A stretch of 64,000 nt of DNA from Epiperipatus broadwayi (taxonomy: Eukaryota > Onychophora > Udeonychophora > Euonychophora > Peripatidae): positions 7,053,230 to 7,117,229 of the forward strand of contig JAQFVV010006215.1 of NCBI GenBank assembly GCA_028023455.1. The letters are read 5' to 3'. The notes beneath the pieces were generated by a model that was not told the DNA's origin, made no database searches, and saw only the letters and a program-made list of their open reading frames with translations. Every line of letters begins with the position of its first letter. The first letter of the stretch is position 1. Made by a program: the position numbers and the translations under genes. Below, one piece after another: positions 1 to 12,509 of the stretch.

Positions 1-2087
1 GATGCGAAAACATGCTAATGTCCCCTTGTCTTAATTAGCTAAACGAGCTGGAGGCTGACTGAAACATAGCCTCAATTACACAAACATATATAACCCTAAT
101 GAATATTTAACTATAAATTTGCATAGCAATGCACATATATATCAACAGGCATAATTATAAACAAAAACGGTAAGATTAAGTGTAATACTCAGTGATCATA
201 TATATATTTAAATGTGTGTCTCTAATATAAAAACTTTTCATCATTTTGCCAATTTGATGGATAGCTACTTTACTGTTAATTAATTATTAGGGAAAGGAAC
301 CTGTTTGCCTAAGTGTGACTCTGGTTCAGGAACGAAGTGTCTTTCGTAGTTTAGTTAGTGTCCATTTCTCCTTGCTGTCCCTTTAACAGGATTCAACTCC
401 AGGCAACTGATATATCCAATATTCATGAACTGGCTGGATGAAGTAATTCGGAAAAGCAATAAAAGAACGTAGAGACACGATACTATCACAAAGTAACAGT
501 ATTGGGAAAATATTAAAGTCTTACTAACATTAATATATATAGATATACGATCCTGTATATTATTATGCTAGAAAATCCGTTATACAATAATAAAAACCAC
601 ATCACTTTTAAGTCATTAAATTAACTTATATGCGGATATTATACCAGTATTTTATTCTTAATAATTATCATTATTTAACTAATTTATGCACATAGACTTG
701 ATGAATACTGAATAGATAAATAAATGAAAAATCGCACTGTACCTCTCTATTACAAAATGCTAAGTAACAGATGCTTATATAGTGCGTTTTTTTAATGCAT
801 ATTTATTTAATAAATATATCTGGTTTGATTAAGTCTACGTCTATATAATAACAATTGTGAGGTACTTTCTTTTAAAAAAAATCAATAAATTAAATAAACA
901 TTTATATATGATATAAACATCTTTCTCAGTGTAATTATAAAAATGAATCTAGAGTTTAGCTAAATAACTTGTCTTTCTCTTTTTTTAAAAAAACATTTAA
1001 TTAAAAAAAAAAAAACTGCAGGAGAAGAAGGTGGATGAACATCTTTTAAAATCAAAATAACTTTTTACAAATTATTTAGAAACAATGTTTGTCTTATATA
1101 GCGGGTTGAGAGAAAATAAAAGAAAAAGTTTTAACTTATTTTAAACTCATCATCCAACTTCTCATCTATATATATATTCCAAAATAATAAATTAAAAAAA
1201 TTTTGTTGCTTTTATATTTACACTAACGATACATCAGCAAGAAAAAGAAGACGAACTAGTTGATTATTAGAATTCATAGGTTAACTTTATAACTATGTGA
1301 GGTAAAATTCATTAATGCATATTAATCAGAATAATAATAAAAAAAAATAACAAAGATAAAAGTTACCAGTAACTAAGAAGCACTTATATAGATTATGCTT
1401 TATAGGAGGCAAATTAAAGAGTTCATTCTAGAAGCCTCATGATGCTGTCATTCTTTCTTGACAGCTGTTAAGTGTCTGCTCGTTTCCATTTACATAGGTT
1501 TTTTTTTGATCTTCCAGACAGCAAAGGTAGATAGTTATCAGGCATGGTTCTTAGGTCTTCTGCTGGACTTCATCTCTAGGACCCTCAGAAAATGGACTAA
1601 TAGAAGGGTGGAAGCGAACTTCTTTAATTGCACATAACAGATTTATGTAGCTGTTAGATGACAGTCACGATTTTAGAACAAGAAATTTCCCTAACAAAGA
1701 ACTTGGAGTATTTTTACACTTTAATTTCTTTCCATTAATTAATTAATTGAAGTCTATCAATGCTTCTTAAGAGTGTCATATGATTTTACATTATTGTTTA
1801 GGTTACAAACAATCGATTTTATATTACTTCATTTTCATTAATGGATCTTCATTTAAATTTTTCCTTAATCTCTTTTGGTATTATATAAAATGCATTAACT
1901 AACATGTCGATTTGCTGATGCAATAATTTTTTAAATTTTACTTTAAAACTTTTCTCTTAATTTCTAAATTATATACATTTAAATTTCATTAATCATTTAT
2001 TTTAATATCCATTCACTGTGGTTGACTTTAGGGTCAGTATTTAAATAAACATTGAATGGTGAAGCACACATATTTAAGACTATGTAT
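1..2087. repeat. Long direct repeat, copy 1 (left end outside window)
   Basis: This AT-rich non-coding block matches about 11975-15890 in the same orientation. The segment 1-540 pairs with 11975-12509, 541-1240 with about 14540-15225, and about 1950-2087 with 15705-15880. Recognisable shared stretches include the GGAGGCTGACTGAA segment near 50, the GATATACGAT segment near 541 and the CATTCACTGTGGTTGACTTTA segment near 2010. The part at about 1240-1950 has no partner in copy 2. Copy 1 ends exactly where the TGTAAC start of the next block begins. The two copies could be the LTRs of the intervening Gypsy element, but I see no primer-binding site or polypurine tract at their inner edges, so that reading is uncertain. 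Confidence 0.75.
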
Positions 2088-5000
2088 TGTAACCATCTAG
2101 GTTACACGGCACACAACAACATAGTTATATATGCACCTATATATAAAGTAAACGAAAAGAAATAGACAAAATTTTTGTAGACATTTTTCTACATTTCCTA
2201 GAATAATAATCCTATAACGGGTTAAGTAATTGTAAATTTAAAACAGAATTTTATTATGAAATAAATAATTTTTAAAAAGGTCTAAGTAAATAATATTCTG
2301 ATTTTGAAATTTAAAAAGTATGATATTTTTGAAATCTTAATTAATTGGTAAATTTCTCTATTTTTAAAAATTATTGTATATCACACCTTGCTAAAACTTT
2401 TAACTTCCTTTTGAAATGATTAGTGATCCGTTTGAAAATTAAAAACTTTTCAATTAAGGTGTTTTTATCACTTCAGATGATTCTATAAAAGGCTGATAAA
2501 AAATATCAGTTCAATCTGGATGCTAGTTTTTGAAAAGAAGTGTTTGGCTTGCAGTTTTTGTAAGAGCTGGCCAGAGCAGTCTGGATAGTAATTTTTTTTG
2601 AGAAGCAGTTGGCTAAGCAGCTGCAAAGTCTGGTTTTTAGTTTTTGAGAAGCGGTTGGCTGAGCTGCAGACTTGGTTTCCAGAAGTATTCAAATAACCAC
2701 CTTGGATCAGATGTAGCTGAAGTCAGGACAGATGCAATGATCTACTGTTCGCTATTCTGGAGTTGATTCACCTGAAGTCTGGGTCAACTTCTAGTGAGTT
2801 TAGCCTGCTTAAATGTGGACAAAACAGTTTACTGGCCTGAAGTCTGCAAGTCCGAGACATAACATATACCTGATATGTCTTCCTGATGATGACAATTACC
2901 TGCAATATACTTTTCCCTAATGACAAGCCTAGATTATATTTTTCTGATGGACCAAAACCAAGCTTACCAAGAGAAAGATTAAAGAAATTAGTATATGTAT
3001 GCAGCTGTTTATGTAGGCATGCAGGGAACCCATATAAATGCACCGTATGTATATACAGTAAGTTATTTCACTTTTATATTCTTTGGTCTGAAGTGACATT
3101 TTAAAAATTAGAGATATATGAAATGATTTTATTTTTCATTTATTAAAAAAAAAAACGCTTTAAAAGTAAAACAAATGCATATTATTTTGCCTGGATTTAA
3201 AAAATCAAAAAAAAAAGTAAAGAATAGACAATTCTATAATTTAAAGTTATTGATAATTAATCAACAATCAAAAATTGACCTGTCACAAAATTGATTTTGT
3301 AGAAATAATTAGTTAAGTATAACCTGATGAAAAACAAATGTTTTTTTAGAGTTATCTTTCAAAAAAATATTAAATAATAAAATGTACTTGCTGGAGGATT
3401 TAACTTTTATCAGCTGACAAGAAATTCATATTTTTTTCAAAAAAAGGCTATTAAATTATTATGAAAGAATTGAACTTTTTTATATATATACTGTCAATAT
3501 TGGATTAATTATGAAAATATAATATTGTGACAAATTAAAATATACAGTCTATATGCACATTAATTTCTATATGTACAAACATATGTTAATTACGTGGTAC
3601 AAAAATTAATACTATAATTTTGACTAATTTAAATATATTCATGTAATAATAAAACATGCAGCTGGGCACATATATATATGTTATATGTAAACCACCATAT
3701 AGTAACTTAAAAAGTTTAATCCTGTATTATTGTAGGACAATTTAAATATGTCCATTTCTAAATTGTACTGTATTCTGTGTGTGTATATATAGGATATTTC
3801 AAGTGCGGCTTGTCATCCAAAACATGCTGACTATATAACATGGTTGGCTGGCACCTGAGTTTGATCCTCAAAACAAATAAAATGCTTCATATGGAAGGGG
3901 TTTGATTTCAGCAGTCGACGTGGGCCATGGTTTATTATCAAGGAGAGTCAATTAGACACATATGTAAATTTTAATCATTTTTTTTTACTATTAACCCACT
4001 TATACTTCAAACAACAAAGAAACGTCTTTTGGCCAATTTCCCCCCTGGTGAATTTTTTTGTAAGTATTATGTGTGTAAAATGGTATATTTTATTATAATA
4101 AATTTTTTGCCCGAACTTTCTGCAAAAAAAACCCCGAAGCCCTGCCCTGACATGATCAGCCGTTGTGTTGACAAGGCTGTAAAATGTTCGGCTTTATGCG
4201 ACATTGAAATTTTCAATGATGCAAAAACATGTTTATTTGTGAATTTATTACGGTTTTAGATTTTTTTAAAAAATAATTTACACTATATTTATTAGATATC
4301 AACAAATAGAAATTATTAATAACTTTTTTTAATTTGAAATACTTTATTTTCAAAAATATAACATTATATTAACTAATATAAATATAGCGTCAAGCAAATT
4401 TGGAGGCCTGCTAAGATGTAAATAATCTACTTATATTTACGAAGAAGAAAATAATCACAATTTTGCGATAAATATTTAAAAAATTTAAACTTTTAAAACA
4501 TAATGTGCTAGATATTAGAGAAATAAATAATTGTTCGTTATTTTAAAGTTTTTAAAAATATTCAGAAATAAAGATTTCGTTGATTTTATAAACTGAAAAT
4601 AATCTTTCTAGAAACAATGACATAATGTCTCATTGTTTTGATTACAGTCTCATTTTTTTAATATTTGCAGAAACAAAATGTGAACATTTAAAATTTATTT
4701 CAGTAGTAAACAAGAATATCTATCAAAGGAAGTCAAATTTGTTAATTTCTGATAAGTAATAATCATTTTGTCATATATTTTACATTGACATAAACTGAAA
4801 AAGTTAAGGCTTTACTTTATTAGTGTTTGACTGAAAATAATTTTTCTAGAAATGATGACATATAAAGTCTTTGCTTTGATTACATTCTCATTTTTTTAAT
4901 ATTTACAGAAACAAAATGTGAACATTTAAAATTTATTTCAATAGTAAACAAGAATATCTATCAATTGTTACTTTCTAATAAGTAATAATCATTTTATCAT

Positions 5001-5995
5001 ATATTTTACGTAAACGTGTGAGACAAAGAAAAATGTCAGGAATAGCTAAATACGGTAGGGTTAAATGTCAATTCAAACATGTTCATTTTATATCAAGCCA
5101 CTTGCCTGTATGCTGAATGGGTTTTAAGTAAACCTAATGTATTAGTCATGTAAATCATAAAGTAATGAATTGTATATAGTAATTTTATAAATCACAAATG
5201 TGATAATTTTTTTTATTGTATGTTAATCGTATTGCATTATCTCTTGATTACCATAACAGTAATAGAGCTTACATTCTCTGAACTAGATTTGAGCAGGGGC
5301 TGAATATATAAATGGAAATGTATATTAGTGCTTATGGGCATCCAGATAATGATGATTATGATGATTTTTGATAACATTCTGGTTGGCACTAATAGTATAT
5401 TCTTTAAAGCCTATGCACTACTTTTTATTTTAGGTTAGTTTTACAAATTAAGTTTATAGTTGACCAGTACATTAATGGTACTAAGTGGCCAGAGCATAGA
5501 TGATGATCAGCATGTTTTAATATCCCAGCATTATTGTTTTGTTGATTATGTATTCTAATGGATTAGCACTTAAGATGGTAAATACAAATTATGTTTAAAT
5601 AATGGCCATAAGCTGGCAAGGGTTTAAATAGTTAGCCTGGTCTACAGAAGACCCATTTATTGTTCAAATCTAGCCACAAGATGGACTGCTGGTTATATTG
5701 TTGATCATTCATGATGAATGGATAATTCTATTTGCTGGTTTATTATATTGTTGATCATTCATGATGATGAATGGTTATTTCTATTTTGAGTATTACTTAG
5801 CCTGATTTTTACTTTTATATTGGATAATGATGGTAGCTGGTTGATCTCACAGAATCTTATGATCTCATAGTTTTTGATATTAATATCATTACTGTTATTT
5901 TTATATTTATTTTGAACTAGGATTGATGTTGTATGCCATCACCCCAATTTCGTCATTTCTTGGCCACCTCCATTTGATTACCCCATCCTGTTACA
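2088..5995 (-). mobile_element. LTR-like block A, TG...CA bounded
   Basis: The block runs from TGTAACC at 2088 to TGTTACA at 5995, near-inverted ends as expected of an LTR. A diverged copy lies at 48718-51603 in the same orientation; shared stretches include the aagccac-tgcctgt-tgctgaatgggttt region (about 5097 and 50697) and the gatgatgatcagcatg region (about 5500 and 51095). On the minus strand the block lies just downstream of the integrase remnant, the position of a 3' LTR, and a purine run AGGATGGGG sits at its right edge. It may instead be an independent solo LTR. No open reading frame in it looks real. Confidence 0.5.
4593..5009. repeat. Two-unit tandem duplication inside block A
   Basis: Units 4593-4783 and 4831-5009 share the sequence around ctgaaaataat-tttctagaaa through gtaataatcatttt-tcatatattttac, with scattered substitutions and small indels. 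The duplication partly explains why this copy of block A is about 1 kb longer than the 48.7-51.6 kb copy. Confidence 0.75.
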
Positions 5996-6210
5996 ATATG
6001 TAAAGCTTCATATTCCAACAGACACTTTAAAAAAAATTTTTAAAAAATGATTACTTACTTTGCTTGGAGATGAACAGAGTGATTTGTTGAGAGGAACAAT
6101 TTGTTTATATTAGTGGTTAGTATTCTATATATAAAGAATATACATACAAATGATTTTGGGGTTATTTTATTTTTAGGTGAATTCTGTTGTATCTGAATTA
6201 TATTGTCCTA

Positions 6211-6300
6211 TTAAAACAGGCAAAACTCACTATATGTATTGCCACACACAGCAAGCTAGAGTATGTGTGGCAATATGTATAGTGAGTTTGCCTGTTTTAA
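6211..6300. repeat. Short perfect-arm hairpin, deletion derivative of the 15.2 kb fold-back
   Basis: Arms of about 38 bp (TTAAAACAGGCAAAACTCAC... and its reverse complement) surround an 11-bp centre. The same outer sequence, aaaacaggcaaaactc, starts the larger fold-back at 15237. Both copies are followed on the right by a shared tail (aagttata-ccaagcat..ggtcatgtgatg). This copy keeps only the tips of the arms and has lost the ribozyme-like interior. It lies between the integrase remnant and block A. Confidence 0.8.
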
Positions 6301-6389
6301 CAAGTTATACCCAAGCATATGAAGTGGTGGTCATGTGATGTTTATTGTCCTATTACCCTTTCTTTTCTTATTCAATTCTTTTCCAGGTA

Positions 6390-7560
6390 GATCTTCCTCT
6401 TTGAGGTTGATTATTAGGCGGTTGAGTTGCTTCTTAATTTCTTTCTATGTTGGGTGTTATGCCACGATACAGCTTCAAGCACTTTGTATTAAAGGTCTCC
6501 TTTCATATTTTCCAGCACGATTTCATTACCCCTCCCTCATTTTTTCTTATAATAAAGGGCCCATCATATAATGGAAAAAACTTTTTATAGTGATTTTCCA
6601 ATGGTTTACTGACACATATTCTGATCCAAACCTGCTCCCCAGTTTTTGAATATATAAGGATGCATAGGCCCTTTCCTGTTCCTCTTTGCCTTGTGTGCTA
6701 GATTGCATCCTGACATGAGCCTGTTCTTGGAACATGATTTATTGCTTCTAGCTCCACTGGGGGATTGACATTTTTATAAAACCAGGATCTTTCTGAAATG
6801 AAGTTGTCATGCTGGAATGAACCCAGTGTAATCATTCTTATTCTGGTTCAGGTATTTCAATATTATTGGGGTTTGTGAATGTTTCCAGAGTATGTCCTAA
6901 ACGAGCTATTTAATTCCCTCATAACCCTTTTGCAAGGGTTTGATTGGGAATTCCTTACTGTGGTTAAGATATGCTTTATGCCATACTGTTGCATCCCTTC
7001 TCTCAATTGTTTTGATGTAAATACTGATCCAAGATTGGAAAAAATGGTTAATGGTTTTCCTACATTGATGAATTGTTTTAAACATAGGACATCAATTGCA
7101 CTCTGCAGGTCTGCTTGTCACACTGGGTATGTGGAGATGTATTTTGAAAGTATGTGGAGACATATTATGAAAATGTGTCATAAAGTGACAACCTAAAACG
7201 ATTGAAAGTAGATAGCGGTCCATAATGATTTACTGCTAAAAGGTCATTTCGGCCGTTTGGTAGTCTGGATGTGAGGGCCCCTGTATAAAATTGATTAGGT
7301 GATTTATTCCAGGCACATACCTGACATTCTCTTAGTCTGGCAATGAAATTGATATCAAATTGCACTCAGTGGTCTTAGGGCTATAATGTCCATATAGGTT
7401 ATGGATATTCTCTATCAAACATCCCCTGAGCTCCTGTGGCACCAGAATTTTCCTCAGGTTGGTATAGTGTTGTGTTTTAAATATCAGGAGATTGTTGTTA
7501 ATTTTATACCATTGCTTTAGTTCTGGTAATTGGTTCTTTTCAAATGCTTCCATTATGGGT
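6390..7560 (-). pseudogene. Gypsy integrase remnant
   Basis: Read on the minus strand, this stretch begins with a zinc-binding HHCC-type segment: HNLYGHYSPKTTE followed by RLRECQVCAWNK, whose two Cys are spaced C-x2-C. Next comes a catalytic-core start with LLAVNHYGPL, where the family has Asp at the position now Asn. A TGF-type motif (TGFIPA..QLHF) follows, then a C-terminal SH3-like part with GEQVWIR...PLYDGPFII and KCLKLY. Several stops and frame changes interrupt it, so it is not functional. It follows RNase H as in the Gypsy order PR-RT-RH-IN. An integrase on its own could belong to other LTR clades, but the RT upstream supports Gypsy/Metaviridae. Confidence 0.8.
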
Positions 7561-7599
7561 CCATATCCTGTTCCATCGATTCATTAGCACTTGTTGAAC

Positions 7600-8280
7600 T
7601 TGCTGCCACCTGCATCTCCACGACTAGGTTTTATGGTTGGATATCTACTGGGTGGTGGCTTAAAATGTCAACTACTATATACTCTACCCCAGGGCAATAA
7701 ATTACCTTATAACTAAACTGCTGTAGGAATAAGCTCCATCTAATCAGGTCATTATTTGGGAGGTATCCTTTGTTTAGAACCTTAAGACTGGTGGTCAGTG
7801 ATGATCACTTCTGAATTGTTCGAACCTCTGGCAGCCCCATACTATGGCTAGGGTTTTTTGCTCAGTAATGGTATAATTTATTTCAGCCCCTTGGAGTGTT
7901 CAACAGAAATAGAAGACTACGTCTGTTGTCTTGGTCTTGGTCATTCTGGAATAATATTATGGCCAGACCCCTTTTACTGCTGTCAGTTTGAATATAAAGC
8001 AGGCAGGTAAAGTCTGGGTGGTGCAATATAACAACAACCTATAAGAAATTCTGCGTAGGTTTTTTTGAAATCCCTGTCCTGTTCTACTGACCACTTCCAA
8101 TGTTTCCTTTTTTAGCAGTTCTAGTAGAGATATAGCATCTTGTGCAAAAATTTTTGTAAAATTTATGATAGAAAGTGCACAGATCCATAAAGGACCGCAC
8201 TTGCTTCCGACTGGTTGGTGTTTCCATTGTTTCCTCTGGGTAAGACAATATCCCCTGTTCATTACCAAAGACCCAGGAAA
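7600..8280 (-). pseudogene. Gypsy RNase H remnant
   Basis: The segment joins the RT upstream and the integrase downstream on the minus strand. Its clearest part is at about 7640-7735: a tail of the type RWSLFLQQFSYKVIYCPG, then VDILSHHP, corresponding to the family pattern that ends in Y-x-PG...AD-x-LSR. The acidic AD position reads VD. A TDHQS motif, matching the usual TDH-x-SL, is readable near 7800. Frameshifts and many stops separate these motifs. The enzyme would have removed RNA from the RNA:DNA hybrid during reverse transcription. Confidence 0.7.
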
Positions 8281-8990
8281 ATAATTTCTTTGATCACAAA
8301 ATAACTTTTGCCAAAAATTATTGTAATATTTTTGTTTATGTATTCTTGGAGGAATTTTTCCAGATGGGACAAGTGTTCTGGTTTTGTGGATGTGATGACA
8401 TCATCCACATAGCGCACCATGGCTTGTTTGATTTCCTCCGACAGACCTTGATCTAAGCACCTTATGAAACGCGTCATTGTTAATGATGCTGAACGACATA
8501 CGCTTGAACATGTATTACAGGGTGCCCTGTATATTTGAATGCAGCTCTATCCTGCAGGTCTAATAGGATTTACCAATATCTTTATATTAGGTCTAGGGTG
8601 GTGAAGAATTTCTTGTTAGCAAGTCATATGAAGACTTCTTGAATCGGTGAAGGTATGCCTGTTTCTGGGATACTGATGCTATTGAACTTTCTAGCATCCA
8701 AACACACCCTTATTGATCCATTCTTTTTTTGACCAGAATTTTAGAGCTATTGTACGGAGATGAATTTTTTTTTATAATTTCCATATTCCACCATGGCTTT
8801 TAACTGATCTTCCATTTCACTTTGGTATTGGTAGGAAATGGGGTATGTTCTTTTGTCAAAGTAAGTTTCTTCTTTGATCTGAATCTAGTGTGTATATCTT
8901 TTAATTATTTGTGGGACATTTGAGTATGTTCCTGTAGAACCATGCCCAGTTTCTTTTTCTCACTTTTGATTTCGAGTGATGATTCCTTTA
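8280..8990 (-). pseudogene. Gypsy reverse transcriptase remnant
   Basis: The minus strand shows the ordered RT blocks of a Gypsy element: an RVCLDARKFNSISIP motif, KFFTTLDL with the first catalytic Asp, a decayed middle, and then MVRYVDDVITS with the catalytic YVDD at about 8390-8422. After that come HLEKFLQ and an EIIFLG motif that closes the thumb side. The longest unbroken piece, 8262-8477, covers the YVDD end. Several in-frame stops and shifts lie upstream. Spacing to protease (about 9364-9384) and RNase H fits one pol gene. The element is clearly dead. Confidence 0.85.
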
Positions 8991-9329
8991 CCCTTTTTAA
9001 CTATAGATTGGGGGTCTAATACCATTTGAATGCAGTTGACCCTTGTGAGAGAATGAGTCTCCTTTTTTTTGGAAACCAATTATTTCCTCATGGAATGTGA
9101 AAGTTTTTTCTTCAAAATTTATGATGCCTTGCTGGTTAATCAGGAAATCCGATACTAATACCACATCTCAGATAAGATCAGCCATAATTAGGAATGTGTA
9201 ACTTGCAGTTATAGACCCTATTTTAATATTGAACCAAAGTTGATGAGTTTCGATTTTGGCCTTTTTATCATTGGCTAGTTTGATTTGAGTAGCCTGCATT
9301 GGCATTGTAGGCAGCATTGTCATTCCTTC

Positions 9330-9440
9330 AGTTGGGATGTACCATTACTTTGATACAAGCAAGTCTTGACTTAGTATCCAATAAAACCAGTACTGGGAAA
9401 TTTTCCATTGAGAGTAATTGTGTGACAATATTGGTGCAGT
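9330..9440 (-). pseudogene. Retropepsin-like protease remnant
   Basis: On the minus strand the motif FPVLVLLDTKSRLACI is visible, with the active-site triplet at 9364-9384. Retropepsins normally have D-T/S-G; here the Gly is Lys (LLDTKS), so the active site is altered. Its position, upstream of RT and downstream of the gag-like region, is as expected for a Gypsy pol. Confidence 0.65.
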
Positions 9441-9699
9441 GATCTGTGAAGTGGTTCTTCCCCATTATGGATTATAGTCAATCTTAGTTCATTTTTTTCA
9501 GATAGGTCATTCCTTACTTTCTTCTGGGGACCCCAGGGATAGGAATGGGTTGGCGGAGTCCCTCATTCATTTTCAGCCTGCATAGAGCCATAATTTGTCT
9601 TTGTCATTATTTGGTATGTTCTTTTGATATGAGAACTACCATTATAATGTCCCTGGATGGCTGCTGTCTTTATTCATGATGCATTCACCTTTTTTTTTT

Positions 9700-10950
9700 G
9701 TCTTCTCTAGGCGTTCTTTAGTTAGATTCTCAAACAATCCCACTATTTCTGCAGTCTAACATTGGTTGTTAGATGTGGGGTGGCATGTTATACCAGATTG
9801 TTCGGTTGATTTGCCCATCCGATATTGGGAATGCAGTTAGTGATCTGAGATGAGATATTTGCCAGTGAAATAACTATGTTGGTGTTTTCCCCCCTTTGAA
9901 TCACTGTATTTGTCACTAGAAATTTAATATAGTATTTCATTCTGTCTTTTCTCACTCCAAAAGCTTCTAAACAGTGCCATACAGTAATCTCCAAATGCCT
10001 TTTCTCTCTGGGCTAAACACCTCCACCAGTCTTGAGCTGAGCCATGTAGATGATTTCCAGAAAATGCTATCTGCTCTTCCCAGAATTTGTGGAATAGAAG
10101 CTTTTTAGGTGAGCCACTTGACTTTCCCTTCCCTATATCCCTCTAAATCCTTTGACCTGGATAAACCATACTACCAAGGAAGTGTTCTTTTCAATACTCT
10201 TCACATTATCCAAGTTATTTATACTAATGTGGGATTGGTTAAGTTTTTTGATGAGAGTCTGGGGTTTACTGTCTTGTGATTTATTTTCCACTTTTGTATT
10301 TGACCTATGCCTTCAGTTAATCCTGGTACCTTCTTTGTCAATTGCACATCTTTTCTTAGTGTGCATAAGTTCTCCCTGTGTTTTTTCTTTCCATTTTTCA
10401 TTTTTGTCTCTGTATATGACTCTCTTCTCCATGCTGTTTATCTTTTTCTGAGATCATCTACTGAACATTTTCTCCATGGCCTCCATAGTTTTTTTGTTTC
10501 TTCTGCTCTTTCTCATTTACTCTCTCAGCTTTTTTTTGTTTTTTGTCCACTGCTTCTTTTGTTCTTTCTTTCTAGGTTCTCCATCATTCTAGTTGTCTCT
10601 GCCCTTTCTTCAGCTCATTCTTGTTTACTCTCCTCTGCTCTTTTGTTCCCATTTTCTTTCCATTGTTTTCTTCATATCTGTTAGGAAATATGGCTCAGCG
10701 ATATCCATCCCTGTATCTTTTATTATCGGGCTTTGCATTTCTAGTATGCTATCTGAAAACCTGACATGGTATCTGCTTCTATCCCATTACTTGTCTCTTC
10801 GTCATTGTCATCCATTGTCAGTTTTCTTTATTTATTATATGTTGATAAGTTTTTTCAGTGATCTGCTATGGAAAATAAAATCTTTTCTTTGGTATTCTGA
10901 ATGGAAAATAAAATCTTTTCTTGTGTTTTTATCTCATTAATTCCCCCCCC
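9700..10950 (-). pseudogene. Probable gag region of the Gypsy element
   Basis: The minus strand encodes a Lys/Glu-rich, coiled-coil-like stretch (about 10950-10200) followed by a more globular stretch (about 10150-9700). Both have stops. No zinc knuckle is seen. The assignment rests on position before the protease and on the charged, helical composition seen also in the gag of the second element. The apparent hydrophobic plus-strand reading frames at 10150-10940 are antisense shadows of this Lys/Glu-rich stretch. Confidence 0.45.
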
Positions 10951-10953
10951 CCC
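10943..10953. repeat. Run of 11 C residues
   Basis: An uninterrupted C11 followed 18 bases later by a C6 run stands out in this AT-rich DNA. On the minus strand it is a G run just upstream of the gag-like region. I see no other signal at 10954-11560 beyond AT-rich sequence. Confidence 0.9.
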
Positions 10954-11564
10954 ACCATTAATTACTCCCCCCTCCTATATTATCTTCCTGAATGATTGTC
11001 CTTCCTTGAACTCTAGCTTCTGTTCTTCGTTGAATGATGATATTTTTATTTATGTCTGAATAAAATTTTTATGCCTGAACTCAAATCTATCTCCTTACTT
11101 GCTACCTACTTAATTTAACAACATATCATTTTATTTATATATAAGCATTCCATAATAAAACTACAATAAACTATAGATAATTAAAAAAAAAAATTTCACC
11201 ATATAGCCCCCTTTTTCCACTTTGTTTCTTGTTTTAATCATTCTGTTCCCCTGCAAAGAAAGGGAAAAAAATTTTTAGTATATTACTTTTTTTCATTTTC
11301 ATCTGATCAAGTTCACCTGATTTGTTACATAGAACTTATTTACAACTAAGCCAAGAGAGAGAAAAAAGGCATTAAAAAAAAAACTGCATTTTCATATTTC
11401 ACCACTTTTATAAAAATAATTTTCTCCTGACCCTAGGAATTCCTATATACACAAAACATCTCAGGGTCTACATTTATCAGTAAGGCCACATGTTGGCACA
11501 TCAGATTATACAAAAAAAAACATGGTTAAAAGGCATAATTGCTTTAATCAGATCCAGAGACATA

Positions 11565-11640
11565 GGTAAAAGGGATTCGAACCTCACCCACCCCTCTAGA
11601 TCATATCTAAGCAACTCACTCCCTTAACCTCATAAGAGTT
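11565..11640 (-). repeat. tRNA-like (SINE-type) fragment
   Basis: On the minus strand a B-box-like GGTTCGAATCCC (complement of 11572-11583) lies about 35 bases after an A-box-like AGGTTAAGGGAGTG (complement of about 11617-11633). The spacing and the GGTTAAGG D-arm resemble a Ser/Leu-type tRNA. The acceptor stem is not convincing, so it is more likely a tRNA-derived repeat than a working tRNA gene. Confidence 0.5.
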
Positions 11641-12509
11641 AATTTTTTTAAGGCAACCTGCTGGTCAGGTAGAGACAGGACTCGTAGGAATCCTAGTATG
11701 TGATGATCAGATTTAAACATATAGAATAATGGATATTTACAACTTGTTACTAATATAAATTATAGTTTATTGTTAGTATAAGCATGCCTATAATTTCAGT
11801 TGTAATTATTTACACATTATTTGAGAAAATACCTGCATATGTACATAAGAGTCAATTGTAATTTACAAATTTTTGAAATAAGAGAAAACAAAACATTTGA
11901 TATACATTATTAAACACGGGGATGAATTTGACTAGGTAGAGAAGGTACAGAAATCGATCTAGGGTGCACGAACATGGTAAAGTTCCCATGTCTTAATTAG
12001 CTAAATGAACTGGAGGCTGACTGAACATAGTCTCAATTGCAAGTATATATAATCATAACAAATCTTTAGCTATAAATTTGCATAGCAATGCACATATATC
12101 AGCAGGCATGATTACAAACAAAAAGGGTAAAATGTGTGATACTTAGTGACCATATATTTATTTAAATGTGTGTCTAATATAGTAAAGTTTTTATCATTTC
12201 GCCAATTTGATTGATGGATAGTTACTTCACCTCTAATTAATTATTAGAGAAAGGAACCTTTTTGGCTAAGCATGACCCGGGTTAGGAACTAAATGTCTTT
12301 AGTAGATTAGTGTCCATTTCTCCTTGCTGTCCCTTTAACAGGATTCAACTCCAAGCAACTGATAAATCCAGTATTCACAAGATGGCTGGATCAAGTAATT
12401 TGGAAAAGCAAAAGAATGTAGAGGCACGATACTATCACAAAGTAACACAGTATTGGGAATATGATTGAACAACCATAAATATTAAAACCTTATTAACATT
12501 AGTATATAG

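Noticed and set aside
2483-3104. Short frames on both strands in block A
   Set aside because: The second copy of the block (48.7-51.6 kb) does not conserve them, so they are chance openings in an LTR-like sequence.
10152-10940. Overlapping hydrophobic plus-strand reading frames that look like membrane proteins
   Set aside because: They are the antisense of a Lys/Glu-rich gag-like stretch; TTC/TCT-rich antisense of lysine and glutamate codons always reads as Phe/Ser/Leu.
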